Shown here piece after piece: positions 24,283 through 34,054 of a stretch of 58,268 bases of DNA. Every line of letters begins with the position of its first letter. Position 1 is the first letter of the stretch. The translations under genes and the position numbers were made by a program. The stretch is from Gammaproteobacteria bacterium (lineage in GTDB: Bacteria; Pseudomonadota; Gammaproteobacteria; Ga0077536): contig VGUA01000001.1 in the NCBI GenBank assembly GCA_016874535.1, positions 105,188 through 163,455 on the forward strand, in the 5' to 3' direction. Below the pieces are notes generated by a model. The model was not told the origin of the DNA, did not search any database, and saw only the letters and a list, made by a program, of their open reading frames with translations.

Positions 24283-26382
24283 ATGGCCGATCTCGACACG
24301 GCGCGCGGCTGGCGAATCAGCGTGGACACCGGCGGTACGTTCACAGACGTCGTGATTGCGGATCCCACGGGCCGCTTCACGCTGGGCAAGGCGCCGACCA
24401 CGCGCGAGCGCATCTTCAACGGCCTGCGCAACGCCATCTCAACTGCGGCGGAGACCCTCGGTCTCACGCTACCCGATGTGCTCGCACGCACAGACATCCT
24501 GATCTACGGCACCACGCGCGCCACGAACGCCATCGTCACCGGTAACATCGCGAAGACCGCCTTCCTGACCACCGCCGGGTTTCCAGACGTGCTGGTGCTG
24601 CGCGAAGGAGGCAAATTCAATCCCCACGATTTCTCCCGGCCGTACCCGGCGCCCTATGTCCCGCGTCGGCACACCTTCGAGATCCCCGAACGCATCGATG
24701 CCCAGGGTCGCGTGGTGCAGGCGCTGGACGAGGGGCAGGCGCGCGACGTGCTCAAGACGCTCGGCGCAAGCGGTTTCGAGGCGATCGCCGTGTCGCTCCT
24801 GTGGGCCACAGCCAATCCCGTGCACGAGCAGCGCCTCGGCGCGCTGATCGAAGATCTGCTGCCCGGGCTGCCGTTCACCCTGAGCCACCGGCTGAATCCA
24901 ATCCTGCGCGAGTACCGGCGTGCCTCGTCGGTGGCGATCGACGCGTCCATCAAGCCCCTGATGCAGGCACACCTGCGCGACCTGCAGGCGGATCTGCGCG
25001 ACGCCGGCTACGCGGGTGAGATCCTGGTCAGTACCACGATGGGCGGCTGCCTCGATATCGACAGCGTCGTCGCCCGGCCGATCCACACCGTGCGCTCCGG
25101 ACCCGCGATGGCCCCAGTGGCCGGTCGGCGCTACGCGGCCGCGGAGGGCGAGCAGGAATCCGTGCTGGTCGTCGACACCGGGGGCACCACGTTCGACGTG
25201 AGCCTCATCCGCGACGGTCGCATCGCGATCACGCAGGAGACCTGGCTCGGCGAGCGCTTCACCAGCCACATGCTGGGGATCCCGGCGGTGGACGCGCGCA
25301 GCGTCGGTGCCGGCGGCGGCTCCATCGCGTGGCTGGACCCCGCGGGCCTGCTCCGCGTGGGGCCGCAGAGCGCCGGCGCGAACCCCGGGCCAGCCTGCTA
25401 CCAGCAGGGCGGCACGGCCGCCACAGTGACCGATGCCGCGCTCGTGCTCGGTTACATCGACCCGAACTACTTCCTCGGTGGTCGCATGCGCCTCGATGTG
25501 GATGCTGCGCGCCGCGCCGTGCAGGCAATCGCCGAGCCCCTCGGCCTTACGGTTGAGGCCGCCGCGTATTCCATCTTCGCGGTCTCCAACGAAGCCATGA
25601 TCAACGCGATCAAGGACATCACGGTCAGCGAAGGCATCGATCCATCGGAGGCGGTGATCGTGGCGGGCGGTGGCGCCGCCGGGTTGGGCATCCTGCCGAT
25701 TGCGCGCGAACTGCGCTGCCGCTCGGTGATCATCCCGCGCACGGCGAGCGTGCTGTCAGCCTGCGGCATGCAGTTCTCCGAACTCCAGCTGGAGGCCAGC
25801 GCGAGCGTACCAACGCGCTCCACCGCGTTCGACCCGGCCCGCGTGAACCAGGCGCTCGACGGCATCGATGCCGCGCTCGAGAGCTTCGCGACGCGCCTCG
25901 CCGCGCGCGGCTTCACCGAACGCCGCATCCAGTATCGGGTTGACGCGCATTACGGCGCGCAGGTGTGGGACCTGCCGATCGATCTGCCATGCCGACGTTT
26001 TGCCACCGCCGAAGACGCCGAGGCACTGTTCGAAGCCTTCCACCAGAGCCACCTGCGCGTGTTCAGCGTGGATGATCGCGCGAGCCCCATCGAGTTCATC
26101 GGCTGGACCGGTCGGGTGTCCATCCGCCTGCCGCAGGCCGCCGACGGGCCGGAAGAGGTGGACTCGGTGGCACGGACCACGCAGGCCGGTACGCGCAGCG
26201 CACTGTTCGATCTAGATGATCGCCGTGACGCGCGTATCTACCGTGGCGATGCGATCCGCGTGGGCGACAAGATCGAGGGGCCCGCGATCATCGAGGAAGC
26301 CACCACCACCCTGGTTCTGCCGCCCGGCGCGCGTGTGACGCTCTCGCCGCACGGCAGCTATGTCGCCACCCTGGATCTTTGA
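24283..26382 (+). CDS. hyuA: Hydantoinase/oxoprolinase HyuA-like subunit
   Basis: ...RISVDTGGTFTDVVIADPTG...YGTTRATNAIVTGNIAKTAFLTTAGFPDVL...VVDTGGTTFDVSLIRDG. Confidence 0.88.
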   Translation: MADLDTARGWRISVDTGGTFTDVVIADPTGRFTLGKAPTTRERIFNGLRNAISTAAETLGLTLPDVLARTDILIYGTTRATNAIVTGNIAKTAFLTTAGFPDVLVLREGGKFNPHDFSRPYPAPYVPRRHTFEIPERIDAQGRVVQALDEGQARDVLKTLGASGFEAIAVSLLWATANPVHEQRLGALIEDLLPGLPFTLSHRLNPILREYRRASSVAIDASIKPLMQAHLRDLQADLRDAGYAGEILVSTTMGGCLDIDSVVARPIHTVRSGPAMAPVAGRRYAAAEGEQESVLVVDTGGTTFDVSLIRDGRIAITQETWLGERFTSHMLGIPAVDARSVGAGGGSIAWLDPAGLLRVGPQSAGANPGPACYQQGGTAATVTDAALVLGYIDPNYFLGGRMRLDVDAARRAVQAIAEPLGLTVEAAAYSIFAVSNEAMINAIKDITVSEGIDPSEAVIVAGGGAAGLGILPIARELRCRSVIIPRTASVLSACGMQFSELQLEASASVPTRSTAFDPARVNQALDGIDAALESFATRLAARGFTERRIQYRVDAHYGAQVWDLPIDLPCRRFATAEDAEALFEAFHQSHLRVFSVDDRASPIEFIGWTGRVSIRLPQAADGPEEVDSVARTTQAGTRSALFDLDDRRDARIYRGDAIRVGDKIEGPAIIEEATTTLVLPPGARVTLSPHGSYVATLDL

Positions 26383-26392
26383 GGAACCCCCG

Positions 26393-28198
26393 ATGGCTGC
26401 CGACACACCAATCTCGACCGTCCGCGACACTGACCTCTCACCAATGCTGCTCGCGGTGCTCGCAAACCGCTTCGATGGCGTGGTGCGGGAGATGACCAAC
26501 ACAATGCTGCGCACCGGCCGCTCGGCGGTCATCAACAGCGCGCGTGACTTCTCCTGCGGCATCACCACCGCCGACAACGAGCTCTTTGCCACTGCCGAGG
26601 GGCTGCCGGCGCACACTTACGGCCTGAACCTGCAGACCGCCGCGATGTGCCGCTTCCACGCCGACATCGCGGAGGGGGATGCATTCCTCCACAACGATCC
26701 CTACAGCGGCAACTCGCATCCCGCGGACCACACCCTGATCGTGCCGGTGTTCTGGGAAGGCGAGCACCTGTTCAACGTCTGCGCGAAGGCCCACCAAGCA
26801 GACATCGGCAACAGCCTGCCGACCACCTACCACGCGGCGGCCAGGAACATCTACGAGGAGGGCGCGCTGATCTTCCCCGCGGTGCGCGTGCAGCGGAACT
26901 TCGAGAGCAACATGGACATCATCCGGATGTGCCAGCGGCGCATTCGCGTGCCGGACTACTGGTATGGGGATTTCCTGTCGATGCTCGGCTCCGCACGCAC
27001 CGGCGAGAAGCGCATCCACGACATCTGCCGCAAATACGGCAAGGCCATCATCAGGCGCTTCGTCACCCAGTGGTTCGACTACAGCGAGCAGCGGATGCGC
27101 CAGGCGATTGCCGAGCTGCCAGCCGCGACCATCGTGCGTGAAAGCTTTCACGACCCTATCCCGCCGTTCCGCGACGACCCGATCCCTGTGCGCGTGAAAG
27201 TGACCATAGATCCGCAGGCACAGACCGTCGAGCTGGATCTCACGTCCAACATCGACTGCATGGACAACGGGCTCAATCTCTCCGAGGCCTGCGCGATCAG
27301 CAATTCGGTGGCCGGCGTGTACAACTGCCTGCCATCGGACATCCCGCGCAACGGCGGCTCCTATCGCTGCATCCGCATGAAGCTGCGCGAAGGCGCCGCG
27401 ATCGGCATCCCGCGCTTCCCGCACAGCTGCTCGGTCGCCACCACCAATGTCTCCGAGCGCCTGCTGAACAACGTGCAGGCCGCGCTCGCAGATCTGGGCG
27501 AGGGCTATGGACTCGCCGAGGGCGGTATCGGGATGGGCGCGGGTTTCTGTGTGATTTCCGGGCTCGATGCGCGCAACGACAATCATCCGTACGTCAACCA
27601 GCTCATCATCGGCAACAATGGCGGCCCCGCGTCGCCGGTGTGCGACGGCTGGATCACCTACGGCATCCCGGTCGTCGCCGGCCTGATGTACCGCGACAGC
27701 GTGGAGATCAGCGAGCTCTCGTATCCCATCCACTATCGCGAGATGCGGCTCGCACCGGACACTTCCGGCGCCGGTCGGTTCCGGGGCGCGCCGGCGCTGT
27801 GCATGACGTATGGGCCAAGCGGCAATCCGATGACCGTGGTGTTCGCGGCCGACGGCCAGACCCGTCCGGCCCGCGGCGTGCGCGGCGGGAACGACGGTAA
27901 CGTCGGCCGCATGGATCTGATCGACGAGCAGGGCACCGAGAAGCAGATGCTGAACGTGGGGCAGGTGGAGATGCGTCCCGGACAGTGGCTGCGAGGACTC
28001 GACACAGGAGGTGGTGGTTACGGCGATCCCCTGACCCGCGATCCCGATCAGGTACGCCTGGATGTCCTCGAACGCTATGTATCGCTCGGGCACGCACGCG
28101 AGCTCTACGGCGTGGTGTTCACCGGCCGCGCGGAAGACGAATCGCTCGCCGTGGACAGCGCAGCCACCGCGCGCGAGCGCGCGCGCCGCGCGAAATAG
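26393..28198 (+). CDS. hyuB: Hydantoinase/oxoprolinase HyuB-like subunit
   Basis: ...MLLAVLANRFDGVVREMTNTMLRTGRSAVINSARDFSCGI...DAFLHNDPYSGNSHPADHTLIVPVF...YGDPLTRDP. Confidence 0.88.
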   Translation: MAADTPISTVRDTDLSPMLLAVLANRFDGVVREMTNTMLRTGRSAVINSARDFSCGITTADNELFATAEGLPAHTYGLNLQTAAMCRFHADIAEGDAFLHNDPYSGNSHPADHTLIVPVFWEGEHLFNVCAKAHQADIGNSLPTTYHAAARNIYEEGALIFPAVRVQRNFESNMDIIRMCQRRIRVPDYWYGDFLSMLGSARTGEKRIHDICRKYGKAIIRRFVTQWFDYSEQRMRQAIAELPAATIVRESFHDPIPPFRDDPIPVRVKVTIDPQAQTVELDLTSNIDCMDNGLNLSEACAISNSVAGVYNCLPSDIPRNGGSYRCIRMKLREGAAIGIPRFPHSCSVATTNVSERLLNNVQAALADLGEGYGLAEGGIGMGAGFCVISGLDARNDNHPYVNQLIIGNNGGPASPVCDGWITYGIPVVAGLMYRDSVEISELSYPIHYREMRLAPDTSGAGRFRGAPALCMTYGPSGNPMTVVFAADGQTRPARGVRGGNDGNVGRMDLIDEQGTEKQMLNVGQVEMRPGQWLRGLDTGGGGYGDPLTRDPDQVRLDVLERYVSLGHARELYGVVFTGRAEDESLAVDSAATARERARRAK

Positions 28199-28268
28199 GC
28201 ACACACGAGGGACAGACCCGGTTTGCCCCGGGAATGTGGGTTGCCCTCTTTTTCCACTGGAGTTGACG

Positions 28269-29639
28269 ATGGTTGCCGTACGCCCCGTCCCCGACGAGAA
28301 CGAGCGCCTGCCGATGCTGCTCGGATTTCAGCCGGTGGCGGAAAACACCGCGCGCCAGACCCGTTTCATCGAGCGGGGCCGCGGAATCTACGTCTACGAT
28401 ACGGACGGTCGCGAGTACATCGAGGCGACGGCATCGTTTTACGTGGCGGCGCTCGGCTACCAGAACGAGGAACTGATCGATGCGCTAACCGCGCAGTACC
28501 GCGAGCTGCCGTTCTTCGTTTCCGCCATGCATCGCACACCGAAGGTGGCGCTCGACCTCGCCGAGAAACTGGTGGAGCTGCTGCCGCTGCGCGATCCGCA
28601 CGTGCTGTTCGGGTCCAGCGGCTCGGAGGCTATCGACTTCATGCTGAAGATGCTGCGCTTCCAGGCTGCTGCACGCGGCACACCGGCGCGCAAGACGGTA
28701 ATCGGTCGCTGGGGGAGCTATCACGGGGGCACGCTCGCCTCGGCCAGCCTGACCGGTGGACATCACGAAGAATTCCTGTTGCCGTTACCGGGCTTCCGCC
28801 ATGTGTCGCAGCCCGACTACCACGGCATGCGCACGCCGGGTGAGACACCCCACGAATTTTCTGCACGCCTGGCCCGCGAACTGGAAGAGACCATCGTGCG
28901 CGAACCTTCTGGCAGTGTTGCCGCGTTCTTCTGCGAGCCGGTGAGTTTTTCATGCGGCTTCAAGGTACCGCCGGCTGAATATTTTCCCGCGATCCGTGGC
29001 GTGCTCGATGCACATGGCGTGGATCTCGTCTGTGACGAAGTGGTCAGCGGCATCGGCCGCACCGGGCAGTGGTTCGGCAGCCAGACGTTGGGCGTCACCC
29101 CCACACACATGACGCTCGCCAAAGGCATCACCAGCGGCTATTTCCCGCTGTCGGTGGTCGCACTCGGGCGGGACCTGTACGACGATCTTGAGCGAGGTTC
29201 GAACCACGTTGGCACCCTCGCGCACGCCGGCACCTACGCCGCCCACCCGGTGGGCGCAGCCGCTGCCCTGAAGATGCTGGAGATCGTGGAGCGCGACGGA
29301 CTGGTCGCGCACGCGGCAGAGATGGGTCGCCATCTCGAGATGCGCCTGCGCGCATTCGCAGATCACCCGCTGGTCGGCGACGTGCGCGCGCTGGGCCTTG
29401 GGGGTGCGCTCGATTTCCTGCGGCGGGATGGCGATGACCGTCCGCTGCAGACAGAAGCCGAGGCGGACGCGGTGTGCCTGCGCGTTTACGAAGCGCTATT
29501 CGATCTCGGTGTTGTGGCGCGCCCTGCCGGGCGCAGCCTGGTGATCGCGCCGCCGCTCATCGTGCAGCGCAGTGAGATCGACGAAATCTGTCGAAGAGTC
29601 GGGAAGGCGTTACATCTGTCGGAAGAAGGCGCTCGCTGA
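28269..29639 (+). CDS. Class III aminotransferase
   Basis: ...IYVYDTDGREYIEATASFYVAALGYQNEEL...VLFGSSGSEAIDFMLKM...VDLVCDEVVSGIGRTGQWFGS...LAKGITSGYFPLSVVALG. Confidence 0.87.
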   Translation: MVAVRPVPDENERLPMLLGFQPVAENTARQTRFIERGRGIYVYDTDGREYIEATASFYVAALGYQNEELIDALTAQYRELPFFVSAMHRTPKVALDLAEKLVELLPLRDPHVLFGSSGSEAIDFMLKMLRFQAAARGTPARKTVIGRWGSYHGGTLASASLTGGHHEEFLLPLPGFRHVSQPDYHGMRTPGETPHEFSARLARELEETIVREPSGSVAAFFCEPVSFSCGFKVPPAEYFPAIRGVLDAHGVDLVCDEVVSGIGRTGQWFGSQTLGVTPTHMTLAKGITSGYFPLSVVALGRDLYDDLERGSNHVGTLAHAGTYAAHPVGAAAALKMLEIVERDGLVAHAAEMGRHLEMRLRAFADHPLVGDVRALGLGGALDFLRRDGDDRPLQTEAEADAVCLRVYEALFDLGVVARPAGRSLVIAPPLIVQRSEIDEICRRVGKALHLSEEGAR

Positions 29640-29706
29640 CTGTCCGCAGAGGTGCGCGCCCGCGTGCGTGTATCCGCCTCGCCCTCACCGATCTCCCGTC
29701 ACGGCG

Positions 29707-30189
29707 CTAAGCCGCCTCGCCGAGGCGACGCTCCACCACGTCTTCGATCGTGACGGTGAGCAGGGTGTTCCCCTGCCTGTCCAGCAGGTCGAACAACCGC
29801 CCGTCTGGTGCGTGGATGCTGAACAGGATGATCATCCCGTCCTTGCCCGCATGCTCCATGTGCATCTCGCCATCCGGCAGCCTGCCCGTGAATCCCGCCT
29901 GCCGGATCTTGTGCACGGTCTCGAGCGGCCCTTCCTCGTGGATATGCTGTTCGCCCTGCAAGATCGTCACGGTGGTCTCGCCAAGGTGGCGGTGGTAATG
30001 GCAGTAGGCGTTCGGAGCCCATTTCACCAGGAACTCGACGCGGCCGGCGACCACGTCGGCGCTGGGTACCGTGTAGGCATAATCGATGGGGTAATCGAAC
30101 TCTGGGCCGCCGCCGATCTTCATCCACTGCACTGCGTTGAGATCAAAGTCTGCCGGCAAGGTTTCCGGCAAACGTACGGGCTTATTCAT
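29707..30189 (-). CDS. Cupin-domain protein
   Basis: ...YCHYHRHLGETTVTILQGEQHIHEEG...DGEMHMEHAGKDGMIILFSIHAPDGRLFDLLD: cupin His/Glu pattern. Confidence 0.65.
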   Translation of the reverse strand: MNKPVRLPETLPADFDLNAVQWMKIGGGPEFDYPIDYAYTVPSADVVAGRVEFLVKWAPNAYCHYHRHLGETTVTILQGEQHIHEEGPLETVHKIRQAGFTGRLPDGEMHMEHAGKDGMIILFSIHAPDGRLFDLLDRQGNTLLTVTIEDVVERRLGEAA

Positions 30190-30375
30190 GTGAGTCTCCT
30201 TTTACAGGACCAGATCGTGTGTTGTGCGTCAGGCGTTGGCTACCAATGCGGACAGTTTTTTTCCGCCTCGTGCATATTGACGCTTATCATCGAAAACGCA
30301 TTGAAAGCCGGTTCTGGCAGGCTAGGCGACTAATCAGGGCGATTCAAGTGCAGCAGCACATGCCGCCCGGCTTGC

Positions 30376-30420
30376 GCAGGCGAGGACACTGGCGCTGGGG
30401 CATCGGAGGTAGGGCGGGCT
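30376..30420 (+). repeat. 45-bp direct repeat, right copy
   Basis: GCAGGCGAGGACACTGGCGCTGGGGCATCGGAGGTAGGGCGGGCT; 43/45 identical to 22022-22066. Confidence 0.88.
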
Positions 30421-30452
30421 GTCCAAACGCCGTTTAGAAAGGCGGCGATCTG

Positions 30453-31015
30453 TCAGATCGCTACCTTCCACTCGCGCAACTGGCCCACGGTCTGTGTCAG
30501 TCCCTGCTTGAGCAGCGTGTCCAGGTACTCGTCGGCTGTCTTGGGTGGGTTCTTCAATGAGCGGCGATGATTGGCCGCTGCCTCGCACACGCGAGCGGGA
30601 TGCAGGTCCAGTAGTTCGAAGATGAAGTCATCCGGGTGCTGGGCGGTCAGGTTGTAGGGTTCGAGCCGTTCTGGCGGAAAGTCCTTCAGGTTGAATGTCA
30701 CGATCAGGCTGGCGCCACCGTGAATGGCGGCCGCCAGCACATGTCGGTCATCTGCGTCTGGCAGTTCCACTGCCGGGATCAGGTGCTCGAACCCGGTGAT
30801 CAGACTGTCGCGGACGTGGGCGTTCATCAGCGCCGCGTCCGATCAAGATCTTCGGCCGTCAGATCCAGCCGCTGCTTCAAAACATTACGCACCCACTCGT
30901 CGTGGATCATGTCCGTCCAACGGGCCCGGTACAAATCTGTCAGCGCCAGGCGCATCAGCAGGTCGCGCAACGGAGCCGGGTAGAGCACGCACGCGTCTGA
31001 AGTCGAGACCCATTC
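30453..31015 (-). pseudogene. PIN-domain toxin gene interrupted by a frameshift
   Basis: Two frames join into one PIN protein: SDACVLYPAPLRDLLMRLALTDLYRARWTDMIHDEWVRNVLKQRLDLTAEDLDRTRR(stop) and MNAHVRDSLITGFEHLIPAVELPDADDRHVLAAAIHG...; break near 30830. Confidence 0.65.
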
Positions 31016-31478
31016 ATTCGTACCCCATCTTGAGCGCCTGCGCTTGTTCGGTCAGCGCATCGAGGGCCTTGCTGCGCTCGGCATCAATCCGCTCCTTGTA
31101 CGCGATCACATCCTGGTAGCGTACGCGGCGGTGCGTTCCAATCTTGTGGAACGGGATCTCGCCGCGCTCCAGTAGTTGCACGAGGAATGGCCGCGAGACA
31201 TTGAGTACGTCCGCGGCGTCCTGGGTCGTGAGCTCGGCATGGGTTGGGATGATGCTGACGGCATTGCCCTCGCCGATTTCCGTCAGCACGTCCACTAGCA
31301 GCCGCAGCGCCGACACCGGAACGTGGACCTGATGGGGTGCGCCCTTGTCGTCGAAGATCTCGATCTGCTGAATTTCCGCGCGGGTCTGCAGGAAGGTGGA
31401 TAGCGCCCGGCCGCTCTCGCGGGCGATGGCAACTTCTTCGGCCGTCGGCAACGGATGGGTGGGTGAGGGCGGGGTCAT
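31014..31478 (-). CDS. Helix-turn-helix (excisionase-like) antitoxin partner
   Basis: ...AELTTQDAADVLNVSRPFLVQLLERGEIPFHKIGTHRRVRYQDVIAYKERI: HTH_17-type fold, adjacent to the PIN gene. Start tentative. Confidence 0.65.
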   Translation of the reverse strand: MTPPSPTHPLPTAEEVAIARESGRALSTFLQTRAEIQQIEIFDDKGAPHQVHVPVSALRLLVDVLTEIGEGNAVSIIPTHAELTTQDAADVLNVSRPFLVQLLERGEIPFHKIGTHRRVRYQDVIAYKERIDAERSKALDALTEQAQALKMGYE

Positions 31479-31828
31479 GGCAGCCTCTGCGGAACCTTTA
31501 AAGAGCGTCACGGGAGGGAATATAAACGAAATAAACAAATAATCGAAATATCCAAAAGACGAGAGCCTCCCCTGGCAGACACCCCTTTACACTCACCCCG
31601 CCGCCAAGCCGCCTTGCGCCCCCCGGCTGGCAGATCAGCCACTGATCAACTGAGTGTGAACCGGCAGTTGGGCCAGCTGAGGATGCTGGAGATGGGTGCA
31701 TGGTATGTAATGACCCAGCCGAATCTGCTCACCTCGATCCTGCTGGTTACGCAGTCAAAGTAATCACAGCGAACAGGCAGACTCTCCCGCCAAAACAACG
31801 AGTTACGGGAAAAAAATACTGAATGAGA

Positions 31829-31905
<77 letters not shown>

Positions 31906-31967
31906 CCGGTGAAAGCGGGGAGCGCCCCAAGGCTGGGGCGTTGCGGCGGGGCCGATGGCCCCGCGCT

Positions 31968-33824
31968 TCAGTCCAGGAAAGTGCGCAGCCGTTCGGAGCG
32001 CGAGGGGTGGCGCAGCTTGCGCAGGGCCTTCGCCTCTATCTGGCGGATGCGCTCACGCGTCACGTCGAACTGCTTGCCCACTTCTTCCAGCGTATGGTCG
32101 GTATTCATGTCGATACCAAAGCGCATGCGCAGGACTTTCGCTTCCCGCGGCGTGAGCCCTTCCAGCACTTCGCGAGTGCTGCGGCACAGGCCTTCAAAGG
32201 TGGCGGAGTCGATCGGGGACTGGATGTTGGTGTCCTCGATGAAATCCCCCAGGTGCGAGTCCTCGTCGTCGCCAATCGGAGTCTCCATGGAGATGGGCTC
32301 CTTGGCGATCTTCAGCACCTTGCGGATCTTGTCTTCCGGCATCTCCATGCGCTGCGCCAGCTCTTCCGGCGTCGGCTCGCGGCCCTTCTCCTGCAGGATC
32401 TGGCGCGAGATGCGGTTGAGCTTGTTGATGGTCTCGATCATGTGCACCGGAATGCGGATGGTGCGGGCCTGGTCTGCAATGGAGCGCGTGATCGCCTGGC
32501 GTATCCACCAGGTCGCATAGGTGGAGAATTTGTAACCGCGGCGGTATTCAAACTTGTCCACCGCCTTCATGAGGCCGATGTTGCCTTCCTGGATGAGGTC
32601 CAGGAACAAGAGCCCGCGGTTGGTGTACTTCTTGGCAATCGAGATCACCAAGCGCAGGTTGGCCTCCACCATTTCCTTCTTCGCGCGGCGGGCCTTGGCC
32701 TCGCCAATGGACATGCGACGGTTGATGTCCTTGATCTCGCTGATCAGCACGCCACTGCGCCCTTCAATTTCGCGCAGCCGGTTCTGGATTTCTTCGATGT
32801 CCGGCGCCTTCTCCTTCAGCGCCGCCACATAGGGCTTCTTCTGCTTGATAAGGTTCTTCAGCCAGGTGTCATCCGTTTCCTTGTCGATGAACATCTGCAG
32901 GAAATCCTTGCGCGGAATCTTGCACTGCTTCACGCAGATATCCATGACGTTCTTTTCGTGCTGGCGGATTTCTTCCACCACCGTGCGCACCTGCTGGCCA
33001 AGATGCTCGGACATGCGCGGGATGAGCTTGAAGACCAGGAACTTCTCCTGCAGCTCCTTGCGCGCTTGCTGGGTCTTGGGATGGCTGCGGCCGTTCTTCT
33101 TGGTGGCCGTCTGCACCTTCTTCTGGAGTTTGCGGAACTCCTCGAAGTGCGCCTTCACTTCTTCCGGATCCAGCTGGTTGGCGGCTGGATCTGCGGCGTC
33201 GTCGTCGCCGTTTTCTTCATCATCGTTGGCGGGCGCAGCGGCTTCCACTTCGTCCGGCAATTCCACCGGCTCCGCCGCCACCGTGGCTTCGGAATAGTCG
33301 ATGAAGCCCGCGATGAGGTCCGTGATCTTGCCTTCGGTCTCCACTGTGCGGTCGTATTCGGCGAGGAAGGTTTCCCCCACGCTCGGGAAATCCGCCAGCG
33401 CGGACAGCACCTGGTTCAGGCCGTCCTCGATGCGCTTGGCAATCTTGATTTCGCCTTCGCGGGTGAGCAGATCCACCGTGCCCATTTCGCGCATGTACAT
33501 GCGCACGGGATCCGTGGTGCGGCCAAATTCCGTATCCACGGCGGCGATGGCGGCGGCCGCTTCTTCCGCGGCTTCTTCGTCGATCTCCGGCTCTGCCATG
33601 AGGATGGCGTCCGGATCGGGGGCCGTCTCGTGGACGGTAATCCCCATGTCGTTGATCATGTTGATGATGTCTTCGATCTGCTCGGGATCGACGATGTCAT
33701 CGGGCAGGTGGTCGTTGACCTCGTGATAGGTCAGGAAGCCCTGCTCCTTGCCTTTGGCAATGAGGCGCTTGAGCTGCGACTGTTCGTCGTTGGTGTCGAT
33801 TTCTTCGAGCGGTTCAGTGGCCAT
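31968..33824 (-). CDS. rpoD: RNA polymerase sigma factor RpoD (sigma-70)
   Basis: ...[11 protein letters not shown]...[44 protein letters not shown]...[41 protein letters not shown]. Confidence 0.97.
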   Translation of the reverse strand: MATEPLEEIDTNDEQSQLKRLIAKGKEQGFLTYHEVNDHLPDDIVDPEQIEDIINMINDMGITVHETAPDPDAILMAEPEIDEEAAEEAAAAIAAVDTEFGRTTDPVRMYMREMGTVDLLTREGEIKIAKRIEDGLNQVLSALADFPSVGETFLAEYDRTVETEGKITDLIAGFIDYSEATVAAEPVELPDEVEAAAPANDDEENGDDDAADPAANQLDPEEVKAHFEEFRKLQKKVQTATKKNGRSHPKTQQARKELQEKFLVFKLIPRMSEHLGQQVRTVVEEIRQHEKNVMDICVKQCKIPRKDFLQMFIDKETDDTWLKNLIKQKKPYVAALKEKAPDIEEIQNRLREIEGRSGVLISEIKDINRRMSIGEAKARRAKKEMVEANLRLVISIAKKYTNRGLLFLDLIQEGNIGLMKAVDKFEYRRGYKFSTYATWWIRQAITRSIADQARTIRIPVHMIETINKLNRISRQILQEKGREPTPEELAQRMEMPEDKIRKVLKIAKEPISMETPIGDDEDSHLGDFIEDTNIQSPIDSATFEGLCRSTREVLEGLTPREAKVLRMRFGIDMNTDHTLEEVGKQFDVTRERIRQIEAKALRKLRHPSRSERLRTFLD

Positions 33825-34054
33825 GCGCTGTACCTTGATGAATGGCTGGGTACGGAGGGCCTTGAGCCTTCCGTCGGGCGTTTTAGAGTATTGACCGGCG
33901 CGAGCGTTCCGCAGCTGCGGAAACAATGCCGGAGTATAACCCCGAAGCCGAGGGGTGAACCACCCGAGGAGCTCGCAAGTGCGCCCTGTGTCTCGAGATT
34001 GGGATGGCAGTGGGCTTTTGCAATGGCTCCCGTGCCCGTAGGGGCACCCGCAGC

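Noticed and set aside
26438-28204. 588-aa minus-strand ORF
   Set aside because: Antisense to hyuB along its length; shadow ORF.
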